23,525 nucleotides of DNA from Saprospiraceae bacterium (GTDB lineage Bacteria > Bacteroidota > Bacteroidia > Chitinophagales > Saprospiraceae). This document shows positions 1 through 8,797 of this stretch, piece after piece (position 1 is the first letter of the stretch; each line of letters opens with the position of its first letter). Location of the stretch: positions 1-23,525 of the forward strand of contig JALOMF010000052.1 of NCBI GenBank assembly GCA_025455635.1, written 5' to 3'. The notes below the pieces were generated by a model. It did no database searches and had not been told where the DNA came from. It saw only the letters and a program-made list of their open reading frames with translations. Both the position numbers and the translations under genes were made by a program.

Positions 1-48
1 ACCGTCAAGTTGTTCAATGTGGAACCTGCTTTTTAAACTATAAAAAAT

Positions 49-78
49 TGGCTGCGAGATTTGATGCCCTCGCAGCCA
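49..78 (-). terminator. Intrinsic terminator of the giant adhesin gene
   Basis: A perfect 10-bp inverted repeat (TGGCTGCGAG at 49-58, CTCGCAGCCA at 69-78, 10-nt loop) lies just past the stop codon of the minus-strand adhesin gene. Read on the minus strand it is followed by ATTTTTTATAG, a U-tract. This is a standard Rho-independent terminator and suggests the adhesin is transcribed without a downstream partner. Confidence 0.85.
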
Positions 79-86
79 GTCCAAGT

Positions 87-3000
87 TTAGCGCATCAGGG
101 TCACGTCCCCTTCGTAAAGCTCTACCTTGCCGTACACAAACTCAATCTCGGCATACCAAGTGAACACCCCGGGGTTCAACAGGTCGCCACGGTGCTTGCC
201 GTCCCAACCGTAGGCTGGGTTGTTGGGCGGGAACGTGTAGTACTGGAACACGGTCTCGCCCCAACGGTCGAATACAAGGAAGGACCGCACCTTGGCCACT
301 TCTTTTCCAGCAAAAATCATGAATACCTCGTTCGGGCCGTCGCCATTGGGCGAAAAGGCATTGGGCACGTACACGGGGCGGTCTTTTTTCACAAAAAGCG
401 TCAGGTCATCGCTGGCCACGCAGCCGTTGCTCTCCACCGTGATGCTGAAAGTAGTCTGCGAGGTAGGCGAGGTGAAAGTGGTTAGGCACGTATCGCACGA
501 CACCAACTCCCTTGGGTACCATTGCACATTGTCGAGGCTGTCGGCTGGCAAGCTGACCAAGGCTTGCAGCTCGGTCGTATCGCCAAGCCGGATGATATTG
601 CCGCCGCCCTCCACGACCGCTACCAAGTTCACGTTCAGCTCCTGGGGCTGCGTGATGTCAACCGTCAGGGAGGCTTCGCAGCCCGATGCGTCAATCACGG
701 AGACTACGTAAATACCGGGAGCCAGCGGCTGGAAGGTGCTGGTGGCGGCATAATCCCCACCATTGAGGGAGTAGAGGTAAGGTGCCTGCCCGCCAGTAAC
801 GCCCGAAACGCTGATGGCCCCATCGTTTTCACCAAAACAGCTGACCGGAACGATGTTCACCTGCGGCTGCGGAATGTCTTGGCTGGCTTCGACCTCAGCC
901 ACGTCGGTATCTGAGCAATTGGGTAGTGCCGTGTTCGTCACTGTCAGGGTGTAAGTGCCGGGCACAGATACCACTGGGTGCAAAATCGTGGAATCACCAG
1001 GGAACGAGCCACTGGAAGCTGCCCATCCGTAAGTGATGCCAACACCACTGGTGCTGCCATCGCCACCCAATTCAAAGCTGGTCTGGTTCTCTTCGCAGGT
1101 GATTTCGCCATCAGGCCCCGCATCGGCCACAGGCGGCGCTACCACTGTTATTTGCAAGGACTCGTCATAGCTACAGCTTGCATTTTCTTCGTAAACAAAG
1201 GTGACAGTGTGTGTACCAACGCCTGCATCCACCACATCAAAAATGCCATCGGCGCTAACACCGGGGCCGCTCCAAGTACCAGCAGTGCCTGAGCCACCTG
1301 TCACGGTTGCCTGGAGTTGCACATTGCCCGCATTTGCCCCAAAGCAAATCGGGCCAACAGGTTCTATTTCAATCGTGACCGCCGGGCAATCGGTAGCGAT
1401 GCAAGTTTCCTGCACCGTCACTGGGGGACAGAGCGTGTTGCCGCTCACCGTCAGTTCGATGGTCACTTGCTCATTGGGTTGGAGGCCGTCGAGCAGGTAG
1501 GCGTTCTGTGATGTTTGGTTGCCTGTTTGTCCGGTCAGCACCGTCACTTCGTAGTCGGTACCGTTTGCAACAGCACCCCATGTGAACTCGATGGAAGAGA
1601 CCGTTGTGTTACAATCCACGTCAGGTGCCACTAGCGTTGGGTCAACTTCGACGGTGTGGGCCACTGGCTCTGATTCACAGCCGTTCTGGGTGACGACCAG
1701 CGAGATGTCGTAGCTGCCAGCCGCTTGGAACTCAACCTGGTGCGGCCCTTGGCCAGTACCAGGCGTTGCTGTGCCGCTGCCGAAGTCCCATGCATAAGTA
1801 GCCGATGAAGGAGCGGTGCCAGTGTAGGTCACAGTGGCTGCATCCTCGATGCAAATATTTGCGCTAGCGCTAAAATTGGCCGTCGGTTTTGGCAAAACCT
1901 GGACTGCGCCAGCGGCTTGGTAGGTACAGTTGTTTTCAACATAAACATAGACAACTTGGTGGGTGCCCACACCTGCCGCTGCTGGGTCGAACACACCGCT
2001 GGGGCTAGTGCCGGGGCCGCTCCAAGTGCCCACTCCCCCACCTGCCGCTCCAGTCACTGTAGCCGAAAGTTGAACGGTAGCTGCATCTATGCACAGCGGC
2101 GGCACAGCATCCACACTGACAATTATCGGAAGGCAGTTTTGTGCAATGCAGGTTTCCTGCACCGTGACGGGTGGGCAAATGCCATTGCCCGACACGGTCA
2201 ATTCAATGGCAACTTGGCTGTTTGGCAGCAAGCCTGTCACTTCGTAAGTGTTCTGTGAAGTCTGGCTGCCCGGTGTTCCAGAAAGCACTACAACGCTGTA
2301 ATCAACAGCACCTACCACATCTGGCCAAAAGAACTCAATGGAACTGAGTGTCGTGTTGCAGTTGATAAGTGGTGCCAAGAGCGGCTCATCCACCAGCACA
2401 GTGGCATTGAACGGCTCAGACACGCAGCCCTGCGCGGAGGTGACCGTCAGTGAAATGGGCTGTGCGCCGCTATCGGCCCAACTCAACGTGTGCGGCCCGA
2501 TGCCCGTGCCAGGTGTTGCCGTAGCTGTGCCAAAATCCCAGTCGAACTGGATGCCCGGAGCAGCAGTGCCTGTGTAGGTAACCGTGGTGGCATCGCCTTC
2601 GCAAACCGTTGTAGCTGCCGTGAAGCTGGCCACTGGCTGCGCAAATACGTTCACGGTAGTGGTCTGTGTATAAATGCAATTGCCCTCCGTGTAAGTAGCT
2701 GTGAGCGTATGAGCGCCCACCGATGCCAGTGCTGGGTCGAAGATACCGCCTGCACCAACACCCGTCCCCGACCATGTGGTGGTGCCAGTACCTGCACCGC
2801 CTATGATGTTGGCCTGCAATATGACCGGACCAGCCGCTCCATCCAGGCAGATGTCGGGCACGGGCGGGATGGTGATGGTGACAGTGGGGCAGTCTTGCGC
2901 AATGCAAGTCTGCTGCACAGTAACGTCGGGGCATGCGCCGCCGCTCGTCACGGTAAGCTCCAGCGTGACCTGGCTATTGGGCGCCAAGCCCGTTACCTCA

Positions 3001-6000
3001 TAGGAGTTCTGAGAGGTCTGTGTGCCGGAAGGGCCTGACGTGACGCTGGCGGAGTAGCCAGAAGCGCCGGGTACGTTCGTCCACGTGAACTCGATGGCAT
3101 CAATCATCGTGTTGCAGGAAATGGTTGGTGCTACGAGTGGTTCATCTACCTGTACATTGGCGCTGAACAGCGCTGACACGCAACCCTGCGCCGAAGTGAC
3201 CGTCAGCGAAATGGGCTGTGTGCCGCTATCGGCCCAGCTCACCGTGTGCGGCCCGACGCCTGTGCCCGGTGTGGCCGTTGCTGTACCGAAGTCCCAATCG
3301 AACTGCATGCCGGGAGCTGACGTGCCCGTGTAGGTGACCGCGATGCCTTCGTCAACGCAAGTGGGTGAAGGAGCGGTGAAGCTGGCCACTGGCTGCGCCA
3401 AAACATTGATAGAAATATCCTCTGTGTAAATACAGATGCCATCTTCGTAAACTACCGTGATGAGGTTAGCGCCGAGGTTGGCAAGTTGAGGGTCGAACAC
3501 ACCGCCGACGCTGACTCCCGGACCAGACCAAGACAAGCTACCCGTGCCAGCCCCGCCACTGACGTTGGCTTGCAGCGTGACGGTAGCAGCATTGGCGTCC
3601 AAGCAAATATCATCCACCGGCTCGATGACGATGGTCACGGGCGGACAGTCTTGTGCAATGCAGGTAGTTTGTGCAGGCACATCGGGGCAAGGACCGGGGT
3701 CGAGGGCTATCACTTGAAGCGTGACCGAAGCACCCGGATTCAATCCAGTGAAAACCATGCTGGTATCGGAGGTAGCCACTCCCGTGCCGCCGCTGATGAC
3801 GTTCACGTCGTAGCCACTTGCACCCGGCACATTGTTCCAGACGAATTCAATGGAGTTGGTGGTAGTGTTGCAACTGATTTGCGGGGCGGCGATTGGTACG
3901 CCCATTTCCACGGTTTGGCTAGTGGTAGTGGATTGGCACCCGTTTTCAGCCACTGACAATGAAATGGTGTAAGTGCCTTCAATTGGCCAAGTTACCGAAT
4001 GCGGGCCGGGGCCAGTGCCGGGCGTAGCCGTGCCGCCGCCAAAGTTCCACGTGTAGGTAGCCGAGTTGGATGCATTGCCAGTGTAATCCACCGTGGCTGT
4101 GCTTGGGCTACAAATGGGCGAGGTCGCTGTAAAGCTGGAGCTTGGTATTTGGTAAACGTTGACGGTAACAGAGCCGTTGTAAGTGCAAGTGCCTTCTTCG
4201 TAAGAAGCCACAAAAGTGTTTGAGCCAATATTGATGCCTGAGGGGGTAAACAATCCAGTGCTAGGGTTCACGCCCTGGCCCGACCACGTGAAGGTGCCGC
4301 CGCCAGCACCGCCCATTTGCGAAGCGACCAACTGTACTGGGCTTGTGCTTGCGTTCAAGCAGATATCAGCTACTGGGTCAATGATGACGGATACAGGTGG
4401 ACAGTCTTCTGCCGCACAGGTGTACACGGAGACGCTGTTCGGGCAAGTACTGTCGGATATTGCCTCCACTGAAATCGTGACCGACTGATTGGGCAACAAA
4501 TTACTGACAAAATATGACTCAGGCCCAAGCATAGTGCCCGTAGGGCCATCAACGACGGTGACATTGTAGCCTGTGGCACCTGGCACTGGGTCCCAGCTGA
4601 AAGTTATTTCGCTTGAAGTGGAGAAGCAATTGATGATGGGGTCTGGCAAAATATCGCCTACTTCCACGGTTTGGGTAGCATTGCCTGATTCGCAACCATT
4701 GTCGGTGATAATGAGCGAAATGCTGTAGGTTCCACCTGAGTTCCAAATCACCGTATGTGGCCCTGGGCCAAAACCGGGTGAAGCTATTCCCCCATCAAAA
4801 TCCCAATTAAAGCTGGCAGTGGGCGAAGCCTGCCCAGTAAATGTGACAATCGAAGTCTCCCCGGCACAAACAGGTGACGTGGCCGAAAACGTAGCTACTG
4901 GCGGTTGGTAAACAGTCAACGTCACGGGAATCTGGTCAAAACAGGTGCCAGTAGTGCCTAATACATAATAAGTAGTAGTGACCGAAGGGGACACAACCGT
5001 ATTGAACAATTGGTTTGAAAGCGTAGCGGGCGTACCGCTGTGAAAAGTAATGGTAGGGTCGGTGCCGTTCAAGTCCACTATGCTCAGTTCAGACAGGTCG
5101 AAAGAATTTCCGACACAATAAAATGGATTGGGGCCGTTGAGCTGAAGGGATGGGCCTTGCTGGTCGCCATCAATAAAAACTGACGCCTCGGAAATGCAGG
5201 GAGGGCTGACTGTATTGTTAGTCACAGTGAGCGTGTAAGTCCCCGGGGTATTGACATTTATAAATTGCTGATTGCTGGTAAATCCATTTGGCCCCTGCCA
5301 AGTCAAGAGCGCTCCGCCCGGTGTAGAGCCGAATGCATCCAACGAAGCGACCGGATTACTACAGCTCAACACCGGTGGCGGATTGGGGTTGATGACAGCT
5401 TCCGTCAGTATTTCTTCAATTTCGATGTTGATGACACTGTCGCAACCCTGCCAATTGGGTAAAATAAGCACGGAACCCGGTGGACAAAAGAACTGGCTGG
5501 CTATCTCGATGCACTCACCTTGGCAAACAGTGTAGTTTTCAGTCGTAGAAATTGGGAGGATAAAATCAATATTCACATTGACAACACTGTCACAGCCTAG
5601 CCACGATTCCAAAGTCACGGGACCAGAGGAGCAAACAAACAAGGTGCCCAGTTCAATGCATTGACCTAAGCAGGCAAAAGTATCCAGCTGGGTCGGTAGA
5701 ATGGGAGGCCCAATGGTCACATTGAAGCAATCGTCCGAAAAATCACCACAGAACGGAGCGGTGGCCGAAGTGAACATGCCCTGAGCAGTGCCCAGGTTCA
5801 TGCCTACGAGCGAGTTTAACTGGCCACCGGCACTGTTGATGTAGGAAAAACCGCAGAGCGAGTAGCTCCCGGGGGGCAATGCCGCAACACTTGGCGAAGA
5901 GTTTACCGACAAAATAGTTCCATTTTGTGAAACTACCCAAGCGTAGCTATAAGAGCCAGCATCTGGTTGCCCCCCTCCAGGGTAACTCGGTGAGGGGCTA

Positions 6001-6692
6001 ATATTGAGGGAACCGCTTCCTTGGCAGCCCACCACGTCTGGCTCGTTCAACACGCCGCCATTGGCCTCGCATGAGACGCAGTCAGCACCACATGCGAAGT
6101 TGAGCGAGAAATTGAGCAGCTGACCGACGTCACTCCCGCAAATATCATTGATGGTCAACGTCCAAGTACCATTGGCAGGGCTGCCCGGCACGTTGAAGGC
6201 GTTTAAATTACAGCCTGGCGCCTGCACTGCGCCGGAAACGGGGTCAGTGACACCGCCACAGGGCATTGTCCAATTTCCTGACAAGCAAGGATTGGCTCCG
6301 TTGCACACGTACTGTGTGTTGTTGGTAAGCGGATTTCCAGTGCCCGGCACGATGCAGACGTTCAAATCGTCCGCATTGGTGCCACAGCCGCCAGGCGAGT
6401 TGTTGGCATCGGCCATCACGAGATAGTTCAAGCCACTAGGCGAGGTCAGTGATGCCGATAAGTCGCCAACCCATGTATGGTCTATGGTAAAGCAGAGCGA
6501 CGTGAGCGGGCACACACCTAGGTCGTTTACACCGTTGACGGTCACGTCCAGTGTTCCCTGAAAAGTGCCATTATCTTGAATTGGCACAGGGCAATTGCCT
6601 GTGGTCACACAGTCGCAAATCTGTCCGAACACGTAATTAAATGATGACAATACAAGCAGCGTAGCCGCCAAAAAATACTTTTTGCCTTGCAT
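87..6692 (-). CDS. Giant modular secreted adhesin-like protein with T9SS C-terminal sorting domain
   Basis: This is a 2201-residue exported protein. Residues 1-23 are a signal peptide, with likely cleavage before Q24. Residues about 40-200 resemble a proprotein-convertase P-domain with extra cysteines. Residues about 337-428 hold two Cys-rich repeats ending in GCDSV. Residues 599-1852 are five tandem modules of about 250 residues, each a PKD domain (WDFG...TPGTG.GPH), an FN3-like domain (IEFTW.NVPGASGY) and an Ig-like domain (TWSGPGV...FDP...G.H.V.Y). A SprB-like repeat lies near 1946-2013. Residues 2104-2201 match the gliding-motility-associated/CHU_C type B sorting domain (YVPNAFSPNGDG, FDRWGE, WDGK). 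Family knowledge says such proteins cross the outer membrane by the type IX system and act at the surface. A role in adhesion or gliding is inferred. There is no catalytic domain I recognise and no PorP/SprF partner in the window. Confidence 0.95.
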   Translation of the reverse strand: MQGKKYFLAATLLVLSSFNYVFGQICDCVTTGNCPVPIQDNGTFQGTLDVTVNGVNDLGVCPLTSLCFTIDHTWVGDLSASLTSPSGLNYLVMADANNSPGGCGTNADDLNVCIVPGTGNPLTNNTQYVCNGANPCLSGNWTMPCGGVTDPVSGAVQAPGCNLNAFNVPGSPANGTWTLTINDICGSDVGQLLNFSLNFACGADCVSCEANGGVLNEPDVVGCQGSGSLNISPSPSYPGGGQPDAGSYSYAWVVSQNGTILSVNSSPSVAALPPGSYSLCGFSYINSAGGQLNSLVGMNLGTAQGMFTSATAPFCGDFSDDCFNVTIGPPILPTQLDTFACLGQCIELGTLFVCSSGPVTLESWLGCDSVVNVNIDFILPISTTENYTVCQGECIEIASQFFCPPGSVLILPNWQGCDSVINIEIEEILTEAVINPNPPPVLSCSNPVASLDAFGSTPGGALLTWQGPNGFTSNQQFINVNTPGTYTLTVTNNTVSPPCISEASVFIDGDQQGPSLQLNGPNPFYCVGNSFDLSELSIVDLNGTDPTITFHSGTPATLSNQLFNTVVSPSVTTTYYVLGTTGTCFDQIPVTLTVYQPPVATFSATSPVCAGETSIVTFTGQASPTASFNWDFDGGIASPGFGPGPHTVIWNSGGTYSISLIITDNGCESGNATQTVEVGDILPDPIINCFSTSSEITFSWDPVPGATGYNVTVVDGPTGTMLGPESYFVSNLLPNQSVTISVEAISDSTCPNSVSVYTCAAEDCPPVSVIIDPVADICLNASTSPVQLVASQMGGAGGGTFTWSGQGVNPSTGLFTPSGINIGSNTFVASYEEGTCTYNGSVTVNVYQIPSSSFTATSPICSPSTATVDYTGNASNSATYTWNFGGGTATPGTGPGPHSVTWPIEGTYTISLSVAENGCQSTTTSQTVEMGVPIAAPQISCNTTTNSIEFVWNNVPGASGYDVNVISGGTGVATSDTSMVFTGLNPGASVTLQVIALDPGPCPDVPAQTTCIAQDCPPVTIVIEPVDDICLDANAATVTLQANVSGGAGTGSLSWSGPGVSVGGVFDPQLANLGANLITVVYEDGICIYTEDISINVLAQPVASFTAPSPTCVDEGIAVTYTGTSAPGMQFDWDFGTATATPGTGVGPHTVSWADSGTQPISLTVTSAQGCVSALFSANVQVDEPLVAPTISCNTMIDAIEFTWTNVPGASGYSASVTSGPSGTQTSQNSYEVTGLAPNSQVTLELTVTSGGACPDVTVQQTCIAQDCPTVTITIPPVPDICLDGAAGPVILQANIIGGAGTGTTTWSGTGVGAGGIFDPALASVGAHTLTATYTEGNCIYTQTTTVNVFAQPVASFTAATTVCEGDATTVTYTGTAAPGIQFDWDFGTATATPGTGIGPHTLSWADSGAQPISLTVTSAQGCVSEPFNATVLVDEPLLAPLINCNTTLSSIEFFWPDVVGAVDYSVVVLSGTPGSQTSQNTYEVTGLLPNSQVAIELTVSGNGICPPVTVQETCIAQNCLPIIVSVDAVPPLCIDAATVQLSATVTGAAGGGVGTWSGPGTSPSGVFDPAAAGVGTHQVVYVYVENNCTYQAAGAVQVLPKPTANFSASANICIEDAATVTYTGTAPSSATYAWDFGSGTATPGTGQGPHQVEFQAAGSYDISLVVTQNGCESEPVAHTVEVDPTLVAPDVDCNTTVSSIEFTWGAVANGTDYEVTVLTGQTGNQTSQNAYLLDGLQPNEQVTIELTVSGNTLCPPVTVQETCIATDCPAVTIEIEPVGPICFGANAGNVQLQATVTGGSGTAGTWSGPGVSADGIFDVVDAGVGTHTVTFVYEENASCSYDESLQITVVAPPVADAGPDGEITCEENQTSFELGGDGSTSGVGITYGWAASSGSFPGDSTILHPVVSVPGTYTLTVTNTALPNCSDTDVAEVEASQDIPQPQVNIVPVSCFGENDGAISVSGVTGGQAPYLYSLNGGDYAATSTFQPLAPGIYVVSVIDASGCEASLTVDITQPQELNVNLVAVVEGGGNIIRLGDTTELQALVSLPADSLDNVQWYPRELVSCDTCLTTFTSPTSQTTFSITVESNGCVASDDLTLFVKKDRPVYVPNAFSPNGDGPNEVFMIFAGKEVAKVRSFLVFDRWGETVFQYYTFPPNNPAYGWDGKHRGDLLNPGVFTWYAEIEFVYGKVELYEGDVTLMR
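1137..4898 (-). repeat. Five tandem ~750-bp coding repeats (PKD + FN3-like + Ig-like modules)
   Basis: Within the giant gene, five in-frame modules of 250-252 codons follow one another at about 4143-4898, 3393-4142, 2637-3392, 1887-2636 and 1137-1886. All keep the order PKD, FN3-like, Ig-like. Modules 3 and 4 are the most alike: their PKD domains share nearly the whole stretch from DWDFGTATATPGTG to SAQGCVS, and the DNA matches closely with mainly synonymous differences. The repeats could recombine and could confuse short-read assembly. Confidence 0.9.
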
Positions 6693-7062
6693 TTTAGTAT
6701 CTGTTTTTTCTTTGAGACTTTGTAAAAAGATGGGTTCTGGCAGTTAAATTATTTAGCACATCCTTGGTTTAGCGCATTCAAATACAGGCAAAAACCAAGT
6801 GCACCGCTATCGGGCATTAGTGTTTTCAGGAATATTGAGGCTTCATTGACTTCAAGAGACCAAGTCGCGTTTTGGATAGTAGGGAAGCTGAAAGGTAGGC
6901 GTTCCAGCAAAGTAAATATGGGATAAATGCCGGATAATGGATTCTCAACGAAAACTTGCTTTGCAAAGGTAGTTTTGACTATTGAATAAATATCAGCCGT
7001 CACGACTTTTTTCAGGTTTTGCCAATTTTTGTACTTATCATTTATTTTTTTACAGTTTTTAT
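6693..7062. other. Intergenic region between adhesin and lpxD-like gene
   Basis: This AT-rich stretch of 370 bp lies between two minus-strand genes. I see a possible -7 box for the adhesin gene (listed separately) but no hairpin that would clearly terminate the upstream lpxD-like transcript. An 84-codon minus-strand reading frame (6749-7003) crosses it, resembles no family I know, and is not called. Confidence 0.5.
6965..6972 (-). promoter_or_regulatory. Possible Bacteroidota -7 box upstream of the adhesin gene
   Basis: The minus strand reads TACCTTTG here, matching the TAnnTTTG -7 consensus of Bacteroidota primary-sigma promoters. No convincing TTG element sits 17-23 nt upstream. A start here would give a 5' leader of about 265 nt. 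An 8-mer match alone is weak. Confidence 0.3.
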
Positions 7063-8001
7063 TTAAACATCCGGCTTCATTTTTCTAATAAAATCGGGCA
7101 ATTGCCGCAAGGCAGCCAATTCACGTTGGCGCACCCTGATTTCTTCCGCTGGAATGCCAAAATAAGCCTTGCCACCCTCCAAGTCCTTCGACACGCCCGA
7201 CTTGGCGCTCACCACCGCCCCCGCCCCGATGCGCACCCGTGCCGCCACGCCCACTTGCCCGTAGAGCACCACGCCATCTTCCAAAATAGCCTTGCCACCC
7301 ACGCCCACCTGCCCAGCCAACAAACAGCGCTTGCCGATGACGGCCCCGTGCCCCACGTGTACTTGGCAGTCCAGCTTCGTGCCTTCTCCGATGATGGTAT
7401 CGCCCGACACACCCCTGTTGATGGTGCAGCCAGCCCCTATCTCTACATTGTCCTCTATCACTACCCGGCCACCAGAGCGCCATTTTTTGAAGCCATCCGC
7501 TGTTTTTTGAAAATAAAAAGCATCGGTGCCAATGATGGCCCCGGCCTGCACCGTCACATGGTGGCCTACATGGGTGAAATCACCGATGTACACATTGGCC
7601 TGGATGTAGCAGCCACGCCCGATGACCACACCGTGCCCCACCACTACGCCCGGCTCCAGCACACTCGATGGATGGATACTGGCGCTCTCGCTGATGCTGG
7701 CACTCAACGGCCTGAACGGCCTGTGCTCCCGCACCAGCGCATCGTAAGCCTCAAAGGGATTGTCGCAAAGCAGCAGCGCCTTGCCGGGCGGGCATTCCGT
7801 CTTTTCATTCAAAAAAATAATGCTCGCTGCCGATTGCAGCGCCTTCTTGAAGTACTTGCTGTTGTCCACGAAGGTGATGTCGCCGGGCTGCACCTTGTGT
7901 ATTTCATTAATGCCAGTGGCCAGCAACGTGTCGTCGCCAATAATTGTCGCACCCGACCTGCGGGCAACTTCCAGTACCGGGATGGGCTTCGGGAATTTCA
8001 T
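7063..8001 (-). CDS. lpxD: UDP-3-O-acylglucosamine N-acyltransferase (LpxD-type)
   Basis: The product has 312 residues. LpxD adds the second 3-hydroxyacyl chain to UDP-3-O-acylglucosamine in lipid A synthesis, in the cytoplasm. Residues 1-100 form the uridine-binding N-terminal domain. Residues about 103-270 form a left-handed beta-helix of hexapeptide repeats (GVVVGHGVVIGRGCYI). Diagnostic stretches are IGTDAFYF (158-165), TINRG and DTIIGEGTKLD. His218 in VGHGAVIG aligns with the catalytic histidine of LpxD (known from the E. coli enzyme). The ATG at 8001 is chosen because the 31 in-frame codons upstream do not look like LpxD. It is slightly shorter than E. coli LpxD. The usual lpxC/fabZ/lpxA neighbours are absent, so this may be a second, stand-alone LpxD paralogue with another acyl or sugar substrate. 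Confidence 0.9.
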   Translation of the reverse strand: MKFPKPIPVLEVARRSGATIIGDDTLLATGINEIHKVQPGDITFVDNSKYFKKALQSAASIIFLNEKTECPPGKALLLCDNPFEAYDALVREHRPFRPLSASISESASIHPSSVLEPGVVVGHGVVIGRGCYIQANVYIGDFTHVGHHVTVQAGAIIGTDAFYFQKTADGFKKWRSGGRVVIEDNVEIGAGCTINRGVSGDTIIGEGTKLDCQVHVGHGAVIGKRCLLAGQVGVGGKAILEDGVVLYGQVGVAARVRIGAGAVVSAKSGVSKDLEGGKAYFGIPAEEIRVRQRELAALRQLPDFIRKMKPDV

Positions 8002-8114
8002 TTTACGCAAATAAAAAGACAGTGAAGAAATCGGAAAGTGGCGGAAGCGGAAGCCGCTTTTTTTCAGCTCCGCAAACACCCAGCCGCCGAACACGCCCCT
8101 TTGGAAACTTTCGG

Positions 8115-8122
8115 TAGTTTTG
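8115..8122 (+). promoter_or_regulatory. Possible -7 box for the yqeY-like gene
   Basis: TAGTTTTG matches the Bacteroidota TAnnTTTG consensus 71 nt before the yqeY-like start. A TTTG lies at 8100-8103, but the 11-nt gap is shorter than the usual ~19 nt, so the -33 element is uncertain. Confidence 0.4.
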
Positions 8123-8192
8123 CGGCGTTAGCAAGGCGAATTTACAAGCCGCCCGGCGGCAATCGAACTTTTCACCAAAAATCTTTAGAATT

Positions 8193-8639
8193 ATGACGCT
8201 GGAAGAACGTATCATGGATGACCTCAAAGAAGCCATGCGCAACAAGGACGAAGCCACCAAGCGGGGCATCAGGGCCATCAAGGCCGCCATCCTACTAGCC
8301 AAAACCGACGGCAGTGGCAAGGCCGTGGAGGGCGACCTCGAAATCAAGCTCCTCCAAAAACTCGTGAAGACCCGACGCGACTCCCTCGAAATATTCGAAG
8401 CCCAAGGCAGGGAAGACCTCGCCGTGGTGGAGCGGGAAGAAATCGCCGTCATCGAAAAATACCTGCCCCAACAGCTCGACGAGGCGGCGCTCGAAGCACT
8501 GCTCAAAACCGTCATCGCCAATGTGGGCGCCACTGGCCCGCAGGACATGGGCAAGGTGATGGGCGCTGCCACCAAGGAACTCGCTGGCCGTGCCGATGGC
8601 AAACTGGTGTCTGCGCTGGTGCGCAAGCTGCTTTCCTGA
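8193..8639 (+). CDS. yqeY: GatB/YqeY domain-containing protein
   Basis: The product is a complete 148-residue YqeY-family protein, the usual length. It starts MTLEERIMDDLKEAMRNKDE, the typical helical N-terminus, and continues with LLQKLVKTRRDSLEIFEAQGREDL and IEKYLPQQLDEAALEALL. The C-terminal helical part (GKVMGAATKELAGRADGKLV) is the module shared with the tail of the GatB amidotransferase subunit, which contacts tRNA. A role connected with tRNA-dependent amidation is inferred from the family and not established. The gene diverges from lpxD with about 190 bp between them and is followed by a hairpin before comEC. Confidence 0.93.
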   Translation: MTLEERIMDDLKEAMRNKDEATKRGIRAIKAAILLAKTDGSGKAVEGDLEIKLLQKLVKTRRDSLEIFEAQGREDLAVVEREEIAVIEKYLPQQLDEAALEALLKTVIANVGATGPQDMGKVMGAATKELAGRADGKLVSALVRKLLS

Positions 8640-8649
8640 AAATCGTAGA

Positions 8650-8676
8650 GCTTGAGCCGACCCCCACGGCTCAAGC
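8650..8676 (+). terminator. Hairpin downstream of yqeY, possible terminator
   Basis: GCTTGAGCCG (8650-8659) and CGGCTCAAGC (8667-8676) form a perfect 10-bp stem with a 7-nt loop, 11 nt after the yqeY stop. The following sequence is only moderately T-rich, with T-runs starting about 15 nt further on, so termination may be weak or Rho-assisted. Confidence 0.55.
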
Positions 8677-8797
8677 CTTCTGTCCACCTCGGTTTGGTTT
8701 TGTTTTTTATACGAAAACAAAATATTTGCGAAAGCAAACTCTCCTTCCTATTTTTCCCGCCGCTTACCCGTTATTACATACCAAAACACCCTGAGCC

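Noticed and set aside
6749..7003. 84-codon minus-strand ORF between the adhesin and lpxD genes
   Set aside because: No recognisable domain, signal peptide or family pattern, and it overlaps the probable adhesin leader. Could be real but unsupported.
6982..8025. 347-codon plus-strand ORF opposite lpxD
   Set aside because: It is an antisense shadow of the hexapeptide-repeat gene, rich in His/Arg/Pro with no domain. The minus strand encodes a clear LpxD.
8045..8064. Hairpin AAGCGG-AAG-CCGCTT followed by T-run, terminator-like on the plus strand
   Set aside because: No plus-strand gene ends upstream of it; it lies in the lpxD leader region. Treated as incidental.
8002..8094. Longer lpxD N-terminus (start at 8094)
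   Set aside because: The extra 31 residues have no LpxD similarity. The ATG at 8001 gives the typical N-terminus.
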